Shown here: in pieces, positions 7,258 through 15,613 of the stretch
Position numbering within the stretch: the first letter of the stretch is position 1
How the letters are laid out: the number at the start of each line of letters is the position of its first letter
Assembly (NCBI GenBank): GCA_937952155.1
Contig: CALFYH010000115.1
Coordinates: 1-16,328 of the forward strand
Origin: an uncultured Saprospiraceae bacterium
GTDB lineage: Bacteria > Bacteroidota > Bacteroidia > Chitinophagales > Saprospiraceae
Length of the DNA: 16,328 nucleotides
Reading direction: 5' to 3'
Made by a program: the position numbers and the translations under genes
Notes under the pieces: generated by a model
Database searches by the model: none
Told to the model about the DNA's origin: nothing
Seen by the model: the letters and a program-made list of their open reading frames with translations, nothing else

Positions 7258-7635
7258 ATGCGGTTAGCTATTAGGTTATTTTCTGTTTGTTTTCTACTTG
7301 AGATCATGGCTCTTTACCATTATCTTGAGCAGGATGTACGACAGTTTAGCTATCCGCCTGACACTAGTTTACACAAACAAGTTGATCAAATAAGCCCATC
7401 AGATTCTACATTCATTGATTTGGTTGAGTTTCTGGAAGGAAAGGATGGTGATGAAAATTCAGAAGAAGATAACTACCACAGTTTAAATTCGGCAACCTTT
7501 GGTAAGATCCACGGCGACTTAAATGTTACTAAACCAGCTGTAGAAGGTAGTCCTTCCCATCGACTACTTAACTTCAAGATAGAAAAGTACCCACTTTTTA
7601 TTTTGTATCATAGTTGGAAGCTTCACACTGCTTGA
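7258..7635 (+). CDS. Small signal-anchored or secreted protein of unknown function, first gene before SulP/dab
   Basis: From the ATG at 7258 this is 125 residues. A GTG at 7219 would add 13, but it overlaps the candidate -7 promoter box, so I prefer the ATG. The N-terminus MRLAIRLFSVCFLLEIMALY looks like a signal peptide or single membrane anchor. It is followed by an acidic middle (EFLEGKDGDENSEED) and a C-terminus with FKIEKYPLFILYHSWKLH. I do not recognise a family. It precedes the SulP gene by 107 bp and lies downstream of the likely operon promoter, so it may be an envelope accessory or leader protein of the inorganic-carbon system. The acidic, signal-bearing composition is compatible with a periplasmic protein; the role is unknown. 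Confidence 0.6.
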   Translation: MRLAIRLFSVCFLLEIMALYHYLEQDVRQFSYPPDTSLHKQVDQISPSDSTFIDLVEFLEGKDGDENSEEDNYHSLNSATFGKIHGDLNVTKPAVEGSPSHRLLNFKIEKYPLFILYHSWKLHTA

Positions 7636-7645
7636 TTACTTTTTA
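7633..7645. repeat. Left arm of a perfect 13-bp inverted repeat around the SulP leader
   Basis: TGATTACTTTTTA overlaps the stop codon of the small upstream gene. It is the exact reverse complement of 7731-7743, which ends at the first base of the SulP start codon. The intervening loop is 85 nt. Confidence 0.7.
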
Positions 7646-7730
7646 ATTATTCCTGTAGAGGAAAGTTTGTATTTGGTATTTACATGGCCTAACGCTTGGC
7701 TTGTGTATATCCACTTTTAAATCAATTATC

Positions 7731-7743
7731 TAAAAAGTAATCA
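7731..7743. repeat. Right arm of the inverted repeat, covering the SulP ribosome-binding region
   Basis: TAAAAAGTAATCA pairs with 7633-7645 without mismatch and covers the 12 nt just before the SulP ATG plus its first base. If it forms in mRNA, it would hide the translation start of SulP. It could alternatively be the end of a short non-coding element, but I see no target duplication around the pair. Confidence 0.7.
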
Positions 7744-9341
7744 TGAAAAGTAATAAAATTAATCTTCCTAAGGATGGTTTGGCTGGCCTTAAGGAAAATT
7801 TCAATGCGGATGTAGTATCCGGGTTTATAGTGTTTTTATTGGCGTTGCCATTAAGTTTGGGAATTGCCAAAGCTTCTGAATTTCCACCAATTATGGGTTT
7901 GATCACGGCTATTGTCGGCGGTCTAGTTGTAAGTCTTATTATGGGTAGCAAACTGACTATCAAAGGCCCTGCTGCCGGACTTATCGTCATAGTTGCTGGT
8001 GCAGTTACTGATTTTGGAGGTGGAGAAACGGGTTGGCATTTGGCACTTGGAGCTATGTTTGTAGCTGCTTTAGTACAAATTGCGTTTGGACTATTGAAAT
8101 TTGGAAAACTAGCAGATTTTTTTCCACTTCCAGCCATCCACGGCATGCTTGCGGCAATTGGTATCATCATCATTGCTAAACAATTGCCTGTTTTATTAAA
8201 TGTTAATCCGTCTCTTGTAGCAGGGAAAGGTCCTTTGGCTTTATTGGGTTCATTGCCGACAATCGTGGCAAATTTGGACCCAAGAGGTGCAATGATCGGT
8301 ATCATAAGTCTTGCTATTATGTTGGGCTGGCCATATCTCAAAAATTCTGTTATCGGTAAGATTCCAGCGCCTTTGATGGTACTGATCATTGCTGTCCCTG
8401 CTGAGTTGATCATGGATTTTTCGCATACCGAACCTTCATATGCATTAGTTCACATAGGGAATTTAGTTGAAAATTTGCATCTCAATGTTGATTTTGGCGG
8501 CTTCAATATGCCAGGTTTATTTATTAAGTATGTTATTATGTTTGCACTTGTTGGTACACTCGAGTCACTACTTACTGTTAAGGCGATAGACCTTATCGAT
8601 CCATACAAGAGAAAATCTAACAATAATCAAGACTTAATCGCCGTTGGTGTTGGAAATGCCATTACAGCAATTCTTGGTGGATTGCCAATGATATCCGAGG
8701 TGGCTCGTAGTTCTGCCAATGTAAGTAATGGCGCTAAAACCCGTTGGGCCAATTTTTTTCATGTATTTTTTATATTGATATTTGTTTTGGTAGCTTCGCG
8801 ATATATCGAGATGATACCAAATGCAGCACTAGCAGCCATGTTGGTAGCAGTAGGTATTAAACTAGCGCATCCTAGAGAATTTGTACATACTTTTAGTGTA
8901 GGCAAAGAACAATTGGCTATCTTTTTGGTGACGATATTTTTTACCTTGTTTGAAGACTTATTGGTCGGTATTGCAGCAGGTATGTTGCTGAAAATCATCT
9001 TTCACATGTACCATGGTGTGCCATTGAGTGCATTGTTCAAGGCACCTACTATCATTTCTTTTGAAGGTGATAATTACCTCGTGGAGATCGATAAAGCAGC
9101 CGTATTTACCAATTATGTTAGGATAAAATCAAGATTAGAAAGTATTCCTCCTGGATTTAATGTTACAATCGATTTGCAAAATACAAAATTGACTGATCAC
9201 TCTGTGATGGAAAATCTTCAACACTTTAAACATGATTATGAAGCATCAGGTGGTACTGTTACGATAAAAGGTTTGGAAAATCACAAACCATTATCTAAAC
9301 ATGAATTTGCAGGTAGAAAGTTGGTTAATACAAATAAATAA
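7743..9341 (+). CDS. SulP-family inorganic anion (probable bicarbonate) transporter with STAS domain
   Basis: A 532-residue inner-membrane transporter. The transmembrane part (about 20-430) has the SulP signatures: PLSLGIAKAS in the first segment, GPAAGLIVIVAG (75-86), FFPLPAIHGMLAAIG (126-140), GTLESLLTVKAID (271-283, with the acidic residue in the ion-binding helix), and PMISEVARSSANVSNGAKT (315-333). The C-terminal 440-520 region (VTIDLQNTKLTDHSVMENL) is a STAS domain, usual for cytoplasmic regulation. SulP proteins carry sulfate, bicarbonate or other anions, and BicA is the bicarbonate example. The substrate cannot be read from motifs alone; bicarbonate is inferred from its place before dabA/dabB. 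It is followed 11 bp later by a porin gene. An inverted repeat covers its ribosome-binding region. Confidence 0.92.
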   Translation: MKSNKINLPKDGLAGLKENFNADVVSGFIVFLLALPLSLGIAKASEFPPIMGLITAIVGGLVVSLIMGSKLTIKGPAAGLIVIVAGAVTDFGGGETGWHLALGAMFVAALVQIAFGLLKFGKLADFFPLPAIHGMLAAIGIIIIAKQLPVLLNVNPSLVAGKGPLALLGSLPTIVANLDPRGAMIGIISLAIMLGWPYLKNSVIGKIPAPLMVLIIAVPAELIMDFSHTEPSYALVHIGNLVENLHLNVDFGGFNMPGLFIKYVIMFALVGTLESLLTVKAIDLIDPYKRKSNNNQDLIAVGVGNAITAILGGLPMISEVARSSANVSNGAKTRWANFFHVFFILIFVLVASRYIEMIPNAALAAMLVAVGIKLAHPREFVHTFSVGKEQLAIFLVTIFFTLFEDLLVGIAAGMLLKIIFHMYHGVPLSALFKAPTIISFEGDNYLVEIDKAAVFTNYVRIKSRLESIPPGFNVTIDLQNTKLTDHSVMENLQHFKHDYEASGGTVTIKGLENHKPLSKHEFAGRKLVNTNK

Positions 9342-9352
9342 ATTGACCTAAT

Positions 9353-10642
9353 TTGAAACACTCAATAATGTGGATACTTATTTTTAGTACCACTGTATCA
9401 GGTATATCACAATCTCTGAAAGATGGCAAGTTATTTATTAATGAGACAGGAGATCAATACTTGAAATTGTCATTTGTTTCGCAGTTTTGGGCGCGAACAG
9501 GCAGCTATAATCCAGGAACAACAATATTTGGTAATGCAAAGAAAGGCGGAACAGATTTAGGAATAAGGCGATTTAGACTCCAGTTATTTGGCCAATTGTC
9601 AGAAAAAGTATTTTTTTATAGTCAATTTGGAATAAATAATTTTAATTCAATAGGTGAACGGAAGCCTTCATTTTTTGTTCATGACATCTATACAGAGTAT
9701 GAAATGATCAAAACCAAATTGTCGGTTGGCATTGGATTGTCTGGATGGAGTGGATTGGCTCGCTTTAGTTCACCTTCAGCAAGTACAATTATGGGTTTAG
9801 ACGCGCCACTATTTCAGCAAGCAACCAATGATGTGACGGACCAATTTTTAAGGAAATTAGGTGTTTTTGCCAAAGGTAAATTTAATAAGTTGGACTATCG
9901 CGTTTCAATTACTCAACCATTTGCTTTCCAAAAATCACCTATTTACACAAGTATTGTCACTAAAAATTCTAATTTTTCAAGTCGTCCACCACATTTTCAG
10001 TTCAATGGATATTTCCAATATCAATTTTTGGATCAAGAAAGTAATTTGACGCCTTATACAACTGGAACTTATCATGGCAAACGGTCTATTTTTAATATTG
10101 GTGGTGGCATAGTATTTCAAAAGAATGCAATGAATCATTTAAGTCCATCGCTTGATACCGTGTATACGAATATGCTACAATATGGTTTGGATGTATTTTG
10201 GGATGCGCCACTGGCATCAAATGGAGCATCTATAAGTTGGTATTCAAATATAACGCACTTGGATTTTGGTCCGGGATACATTAGAAATCTTGGTGTCATG
10301 AATCCTGCAAATGGCAGCGCTGACCTTACCGTAATTAATGGTGGTGGATATGCTTACTCGATGTATGGTACTGGAAATGTATTTTATACACAATTAGGGT
10401 ATAAATTCAAAGATAACCTCTTGGGTAATTCCACATTAATGCCATATGCTTCTTGTCAAATTGGTAATTATAAAAGACTTCCAGAATCAATGGTGCATTA
10501 TTCATTGGGAATCAATTATTTACTGAATTATCATAAGTCAAAATTAACCTTTGCATACGAGAACAGACCTGTATTTTATGATACTGAAAAATCGATTTTG
10601 AGAAAAGGGAACGGCATTCTTCAGTATCAAATATTTTTTTAA
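9353..10642 (+). CDS. Porin-like outer-membrane beta-barrel in the dab operon
   Basis: A 429-residue protein if translation starts at TTG 9353. That start gives a good signal peptide (MKHSIMWILIFSTTVSGISQ), while the next ATG at 9368 shortens it to MWILIFSTT. The mature protein opens with ETGDQYLKLSFVSQFWAR and continues with GIRRFRLQLFGQLSEKVFF, YSQFGINNF and many aromatic, glycine-rich strands. It ends in aromatic residues (ILQYQIFF), as outer-membrane barrels do. The layout resembles phosphate-selective-porin-like (OprO/OprP-type) or general Bacteroidota porins. It lies 11 bp after SulP and 13 bp before dabA, so it belongs to the same transcript. I infer that it lets bicarbonate or another small anion cross the outer membrane; selectivity is unknown. 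Confidence 0.75.
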   Translation: MKHSIMWILIFSTTVSGISQSLKDGKLFINETGDQYLKLSFVSQFWARTGSYNPGTTIFGNAKKGGTDLGIRRFRLQLFGQLSEKVFFYSQFGINNFNSIGERKPSFFVHDIYTEYEMIKTKLSVGIGLSGWSGLARFSSPSASTIMGLDAPLFQQATNDVTDQFLRKLGVFAKGKFNKLDYRVSITQPFAFQKSPIYTSIVTKNSNFSSRPPHFQFNGYFQYQFLDQESNLTPYTTGTYHGKRSIFNIGGGIVFQKNAMNHLSPSLDTVYTNMLQYGLDVFWDAPLASNGASISWYSNITHLDFGPGYIRNLGVMNPANGSADLTVINGGGYAYSMYGTGNVFYTQLGYKFKDNLLGNSTLMPYASCQIGNYKRLPESMVHYSLGINYLLNYHKSKLTFAYENRPVFYDTEKSILRKGNGILQYQIFF

Positions 10643-10655
10643 ATATTAAATAAAA

Positions 10656-13151
10656 ATGAATTATACAACAAACATATTCAAAGTAGATAATGTCCTTCAC
10701 CACTTGAAGCACTATCTACCGGCGCAAGCTTCACTCAAAGATTTTATTCATCATAATACCCTGCATGCCTTCCAAGATAGAAAGTTTTATGATGCACTGA
10801 CACAATCGAGCAAAATATTCGGGTACAAAACTAGCCTTTCCTTAAAAGAATACAGAGATTTGTATTATGAAGGTAAAATTTCTGAATCTATTATATTAAA
10901 GGCCATTGGTGAAAAGAAAGGCAGCGAACTACCAGAAGTGTGGTTTGATAAAATGTTGAATGGTGCATATAAAGATACGTTTGCAGGTCGGCGTAGTCAT
11001 CTTCGCAACAACTGGAAAGACCTATATTCTGTTGATTTAGACTTGGCAATACAACCTTTTTTATTTAGATTTTTATGCAGCTATCTCGATCAAGGGATTG
11101 CAATCTGGAGCTTTCCGGTGTGGAATAAAGGATTTCTTACTACCATCAGAGAGATGGAGAGAAATACGTTTATAAGCTTTTTCAAAACACCAAGAGCGAA
11201 GCAAATGTTGATGGATCGTAAGTGCGAAATCAGCGATTTGCTTGCTATCTTAGTTGGTGATGAGACATTGTATGAACATTACCTTTTTGATCAACAATTT
11301 GCACATCCAGGTTGGTCGGGATTCGTGTCAGTAGTTGAGGATATGCCGCAAACCTTGCTCGATACAAGACGCATATCTTTGCAAGATTTTATCATCTTTG
11401 AGCTATTGCTAGAGATAGATACATTAGATCAAAAGTTTGGTGAAAACTGGCTTCCACTCGCTAAGCGCATAAAAGGCCATGTTGAGCCTTTATTTGCTCC
11501 TGTTCCTATTACTGAATATCGTGAAGTGCTTCATCTTTGGCAGGATGCTTACGAATGGACATTTTATGATCAAGTTTTAGGTGGTATTTTGGAAAACCCA
11601 GAAAAAGAAAATAACCTTGAAAAATCAGGTTTTCAGGCTATGTTTTGTATAGATGATCGGATATGTTCGCTCAGGCGATATATAGAAGAAATTGAGCCAA
11701 CAGCACAGACTTATGGAACACCTGGATTTTTTGGAGTGGCATTCTATTACAAACCGATGAATGGCAAATTTTCTATGAAGGTTTGTCCTGCTCCCATGAA
11801 TCCACCTTATCTTATCAAGGAAGAATTGGACAATAAAAAGAATAAGAAGGATTTTCATTTTGCTGATTATACACATTCATTATTTTTTGGGTGGCTCATC
11901 ACACATACGATTGGGTTTTGGTCAGCAATAAGGCTTTTTATTAATATCTTTACACCAAGACTGAGCCCTGCGACGACACTTTCTTTCAGACACATGGATA
12001 AACATTCTCGGCTTACAATTGAAAACTCAGATCCGCAACTCAAAGAAGACGGATTGCAACTGGGTTTCACCATTACCGAGATGGCTGATAGGGTAGAAGG
12101 TTTACTAAAGAGTATTGGATTGGTAAAAGATTTTGCGCCTATTGTTTATGCTGTCGGTCATGGTGCAAGTAGTGTCAATAATACGCATTATGCCGGCTAT
12201 GATTGTGGTGCTTGTTCGGGAAGGCCTGGATCAGTCAATGCACGTGTCATTTGTTATATGGCAAATCATCCTGAAGTAAGGCAAATCTTGAGAAGTAGAG
12301 GTTTAGATATTCCATCAAAGACGATGTTTTTGGGTGCCTTGCATGATACCACGAGAGATGAAATCGAATTTTATGATGATAATTTTGCAGATGTAGCACA
12401 GACCGAATTGCACAAACACAACAAAAAAGTATTTATGCAAGCCTTGGATATGAATGCTAGAGAACGGGCAAGGAGATTTGTCACCACGAGCAAAAGACAT
12501 GATTTGAAAAATTTGCACGAAGCTGTTAAAAAGCGTTCAGTGTCTCTTTTCGAACCACGGCCAGAGCTAAATCATGCTACAAATTCATTGTGTATTGTAG
12601 GTCGTCGGGCATTGACCAAAAAATTGTTTCTAGATAGACGTGCTTTTCTCAATTCCTATGATTATTCGATAGATCCAGAAGGGAATTATTTATTTACAAT
12701 TCTTTCGGCTGCGGCTCCAGTATGTGGTGGTATTAATTTGGAATACTATTTTTCACGTGTGGATAATCTCAAACTCGGTGCAGGTACCAAACTTCCGCAT
12801 AATGTCATGGGATTGATCGGTGTCGCCAATGGAATAGATGGAGACTTGCGACCTGGTTTGCCCAATCAAATGGTAGAATTGCACGATCCTTTGCGGCTAC
12901 TTACCATTGTAGAGCACAAAGAAAATGTCATACTGAAAACCATACAACGCACACCACAATTGTACGAATGGTTTATCAATGAATGGGTGCATTTGGTATG
13001 TATTGACCCCGAAACAAAAGCTATGTCAAAATTTGTTGATGGCGCTTTTTATCCTTATTCACCTGAATATATACCTGAAACGAAGGCAGACCTTACAAAT
13101 TATTTCAAAACTGAAACGGGCAATTTGCCTGTGTATTTACTAAAATCTTGA
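10656..13151 (+). CDS. dabA: DabA, CO2-hydrating subunit of the DAB inorganic-carbon complex (DUF2309)
   Basis: An 831-residue protein of the DUF2309/UPF0753 family. In Halothiobacillus, DabA with DabB traps CO2 as bicarbonate in the cytoplasm, using a carbonic-anhydrase-like zinc site driven by an ion gradient. The metal site is complete here: Cys331 and Asp333 in FCIDDR, and His502 and Cys517 in GHGASSVNNTHYAGYDCGAC. The His-to-Cys spacing of 15 equals that of the described H. neapolitanus residues His524 and Cys539, and the Cys-x-Asp pair matches Cys351/Asp353. The N-terminus has the family segment FIHHNTLHAFQ (30-40). The gene is 13 bp after the porin and 4 bp before dabB. No membrane span is expected; it should bind DabB at the membrane. 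The identification is confident; activity is inferred. Confidence 0.95.
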   Translation: MNYTTNIFKVDNVLHHLKHYLPAQASLKDFIHHNTLHAFQDRKFYDALTQSSKIFGYKTSLSLKEYRDLYYEGKISESIILKAIGEKKGSELPEVWFDKMLNGAYKDTFAGRRSHLRNNWKDLYSVDLDLAIQPFLFRFLCSYLDQGIAIWSFPVWNKGFLTTIREMERNTFISFFKTPRAKQMLMDRKCEISDLLAILVGDETLYEHYLFDQQFAHPGWSGFVSVVEDMPQTLLDTRRISLQDFIIFELLLEIDTLDQKFGENWLPLAKRIKGHVEPLFAPVPITEYREVLHLWQDAYEWTFYDQVLGGILENPEKENNLEKSGFQAMFCIDDRICSLRRYIEEIEPTAQTYGTPGFFGVAFYYKPMNGKFSMKVCPAPMNPPYLIKEELDNKKNKKDFHFADYTHSLFFGWLITHTIGFWSAIRLFINIFTPRLSPATTLSFRHMDKHSRLTIENSDPQLKEDGLQLGFTITEMADRVEGLLKSIGLVKDFAPIVYAVGHGASSVNNTHYAGYDCGACSGRPGSVNARVICYMANHPEVRQILRSRGLDIPSKTMFLGALHDTTRDEIEFYDDNFADVAQTELHKHNKKVFMQALDMNARERARRFVTTSKRHDLKNLHEAVKKRSVSLFEPRPELNHATNSLCIVGRRALTKKLFLDRRAFLNSYDYSIDPEGNYLFTILSAAAPVCGGINLEYYFSRVDNLKLGAGTKLPHNVMGLIGVANGIDGDLRPGLPNQMVELHDPLRLLTIVEHKENVILKTIQRTPQLYEWFINEWVHLVCIDPETKAMSKFVDGAFYPYSPEYIPETKADLTNYFKTETGNLPVYLLKS

Positions 13152-13155
13152 TGGC

Positions 13156-15024
13156 ATGGAAAGGATATTAGAATTATTAATAGTTTGGCCATTTTTGGCA
13201 TTTTTTATATCACTTTTTCTGCCCAAAGAGAATGAAAAACTCATTTCTGGTTTTACATTTGGAGTAGTAGGTGTTCACTTTTTCACTATTCTTGGATTAC
13301 TCATTTATTGGATAACACTTGGATTTCCTGTATTAAATCTCAAGGAGTTTTCTATCTATGAAAGCGCTGACATGGATTTTTTTATAGACTTTTATTTTGA
13401 CCATGTTACTGCAGTTTATAGCCTCATTGGTGCCATGCTTACATTTCTGGTGACTACTTATAGCCGTATATATCTCCATAGAGAGTCTGGGTACAAGCGG
13501 TTTTTTTATACCATCTTGTTCTTTTACGCAGGCTATACACTCGCTGTTTTTGCAGGCAATCTGGAGACGTTATTTATTGGCTGGGAAATCTTAGGTTTGA
13601 CGTCATTTCTTTTGGTTGCTTTCTATAGAGAGCGCTATCTGCCAGTGAAAAATGCGTTTAAAGTTTTCTCTATTTATCGTATAGGCGACGTAGGTATTAT
13701 ACTTGCGATGTGGGCTAGCCATCATCTTTGGCATGAAAATATCACATTCGCCAAGATTCAAAATTATGAACTTGTACATCACCATTTAGAAGCCCATTCA
13801 GTTTTTGGTCTTTTTATATCCATCATGTTGTTGACAGCGGCATGTGCTAAATCTGCTCAATTTCCATTTTCATCTTGGTTGCCAAGGGCAATGGAAGGAC
13901 CTACACCATCGAGTGCAATATTTTATGGATCATTGTCTGTGCATTTGGGATTGTTTTTATTGATAAGGACGATGCCATTTTGGGAACATCAACTTATTGC
14001 GCGTATTCTGATAGGAAGTGTGGGGATTTTTACTGCTGCCATTGGAGCATCCATAGGTCGCGTACAATCCTCGGTCAAGAGCCAAATTGCTTACGCATCC
14101 GTGGCTCAGATTGGCCTAATGTTTCTTGAAGTCGCCTTAGGATTTAAAAATTTTGCCTTATTCCATTTTGCTGGAAATGCCTTTTTGCGTACCTATCAAC
14201 TTTTGGTTTCTCCTTCCGCTGTGAGTTATTTGATAAGGGAGCAATTTTATCATTTTGTACCCAAGCATGAACATATTGAAACCCATTTCAGCAAAAAACT
14301 TGAATATACTTTGTTTTTGTTGAGCATCAAGGAGTACAACATGGATGATTTATTGGACCGATTTCTATGGAAACCATTTAAGAAATTGGGTAACTTACTT
14401 CGATTTATCAATATCAAAAATGTATATTATATCACGATTCCTACCTTTATAGCAGGTGTACTGATACATCTTACAAGATTTAGTTTACCACCTTTTTTGG
14501 TAGAGATCTTGCCTGAAATCTTCGCGTTGATTGGCTTGATGTTGGTATTCAGGGCATATTCGGGGCGATGGAATGTGTTCGTGGTTTGGACCTTATTATT
14601 AATGAATCATTTTTGGGTAGTGTTAGCCATTTCATTTAATGAGCATCTTACATTTTATGAAATATTTTTCCATTTGGCTGGCGTAATTCCATCAGGAATC
14701 TTGGGATATTTTATTCTTTGGAAAATGACAAAGCTGGAACCAGGCGTAGATTTGAATAAGTTTCAAGGCCATGTTTTTGAGCATCCAAAGATGGCGGCCT
14801 TATTCCTTTTAGCTTGCCTAGGAGTAGCTGGATTTCCGATTACAAGTACTTTTGTTGGCGAAGACATTTTGTTTTCTCACATAGCTTATGATCAGGTATT
14901 TTTAGCCTTTTACTTAGCGCTCGGATTTGTGATTTCGGGCATTGCATTGATTAGGATGTATGCAAGGATTTTTCTTGGTCCACATGTAAAAAGATATCAC
15001 GCTATAGCGCAACGTTCATCTTAA
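13156..15024 (+). CDS. dabB: DabB, NuoL-like membrane subunit of the DAB inorganic-carbon complex
   Basis: A 622-residue polytopic inner-membrane protein of the NADH-quinone oxidoreductase chain 5/antiporter family (PF00361). It would couple proton or sodium flow to CO2 hydration by DabA. Ion-path residues known in NuoL are present: Glu144 in GWEILGLTS, Lys232 in AKSAQFPF, and Lys308 in SSVKSQIAYASVAQIG. The HAFFK-type segment of NuoL reads HFAGNAFLR here, so one His is Asn341 and the Lys is Arg345. Its location directly after dabA, with only 4 bp between them, and the absence of other nuo or mrp genes show that it is DabB and not a Complex I or Mrp subunit. A strong hairpin terminator lies 23 bp after the stop, so this is the last gene of the operon. 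Confidence 0.93.
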   Translation: MERILELLIVWPFLAFFISLFLPKENEKLISGFTFGVVGVHFFTILGLLIYWITLGFPVLNLKEFSIYESADMDFFIDFYFDHVTAVYSLIGAMLTFLVTTYSRIYLHRESGYKRFFYTILFFYAGYTLAVFAGNLETLFIGWEILGLTSFLLVAFYRERYLPVKNAFKVFSIYRIGDVGIILAMWASHHLWHENITFAKIQNYELVHHHLEAHSVFGLFISIMLLTAACAKSAQFPFSSWLPRAMEGPTPSSAIFYGSLSVHLGLFLLIRTMPFWEHQLIARILIGSVGIFTAAIGASIGRVQSSVKSQIAYASVAQIGLMFLEVALGFKNFALFHFAGNAFLRTYQLLVSPSAVSYLIREQFYHFVPKHEHIETHFSKKLEYTLFLLSIKEYNMDDLLDRFLWKPFKKLGNLLRFINIKNVYYITIPTFIAGVLIHLTRFSLPPFLVEILPEIFALIGLMLVFRAYSGRWNVFVVWTLLLMNHFWVVLAISFNEHLTFYEIFFHLAGVIPSGILGYFILWKMTKLEPGVDLNKFQGHVFEHPKMAALFLLACLGVAGFPITSTFVGEDILFSHIAYDQVFLAFYLALGFVISGIALIRMYARIFLGPHVKRYHAIAQRSS

Positions 15025-15047
15025 ATGATTGTATTGGTTTTTTAGAA

Positions 15048-15089
15048 AAAAGCCCTGACGAAATTTATTTTATTTTCATCAGGGCTTTT
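15048..15089. terminator. Bidirectional intrinsic terminator between dabB and the HTH gene
   Basis: Perfect 11-bp stem AAAAGCCCTGA / TCAGGGCTTTT (15048-15058 with 15079-15089) around a 20-nt AT-rich loop. A T-run follows the GC core in both directions (TTTT on plus, TTTTTT on minus), so it can end both the dab transcript and the convergent minus-strand gene. Confidence 0.9.
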
Positions 15090-15137
15090 AAATATTTAAT
15101 GTAAATTTTGTGATTACTTATAGAGATATTTTGGAAG

Positions 15138-15395
15138 TTAACTGCCAATGTGTTGTGTTTCTGCGAGGATTCTTTTTGCAACTTTAAAGATAACATCATC
15201 ATCCAAATGAACGATACCACCATCTGGACCAGGTTCAATGTGGCATCCTACTACCTCACCGTTGACATATTTTTTTGCCCCAAAATAATTGCGTACTGTT
15301 TGTTCTTCTATATTCAATTCTGATGCGATTTTACTGACACTACCTGTAGGAAGTGCATGCTTGATTCTTCTTAATTCATCAAATGTTATGTTCAT
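15138..15395 (-). CDS. Small helix-turn-helix DNA-binding protein
   Basis: An 85-residue protein. Residues about 18-38 (GSVSKIASELNIEEQTVRNYF) read as a helix-turn-helix: a positioning helix with IASELNI, a turn, and a recognition helix with EEQTVRNYFG. The second half has HIEPGPDGGIVHLDDD, an acidic, glycine-containing segment that recurs in similar small Bacteroidota proteins known to me only as hypothetical or DNA-binding. It probably binds DNA, but its target and effect are unknown. It converges on dabB across the terminator and lies 218 bp downstream of the aminotransferase gene on the same strand, so it may have its own promoter. There is no evidence that it controls the dab operon. Confidence 0.75.
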   Translation of the reverse strand: MNITFDELRRIKHALPTGSVSKIASELNIEEQTVRNYFGAKKYVNGEVVGCHIEPGPDGGIVHLDDDVIFKVAKRILAETQHIGS

Positions 15396-15613
15396 ACTTG
15401 AAAAGATTTTATGGTTATAAATAAGATTGTTGAAAGCGAAGTTACAATTACTTTTTGAATTGATGACAAAATATTAACAAAATATTTACAAATTCAAATC
15501 TTAATACTATGCCATAACTTTTAAATAGAACGGACTAACCATTTCAATCAATAGGAATATGGTTTGCTGTGACTTGCATATCCAAAGACATGCGCTAGAT
15601 TTGGGCAGTGATT

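Noticed and set aside
7730..8413. 227-residue open frame on the minus strand, opposite the SulP gene
   Set aside because: It is fully antisense to a well-conserved transporter, is rich in Pro, Ala, Ile and Ser from the codon pattern of the other strand, and has no recognisable domain.
13156..15024. Reading this gene as nuoL or a Na+/H+ antiporter (MrpA) subunit
   Set aside because: No other nuo or mrp genes are near, and it follows dabA by 4 bp, the standard context of dabB.
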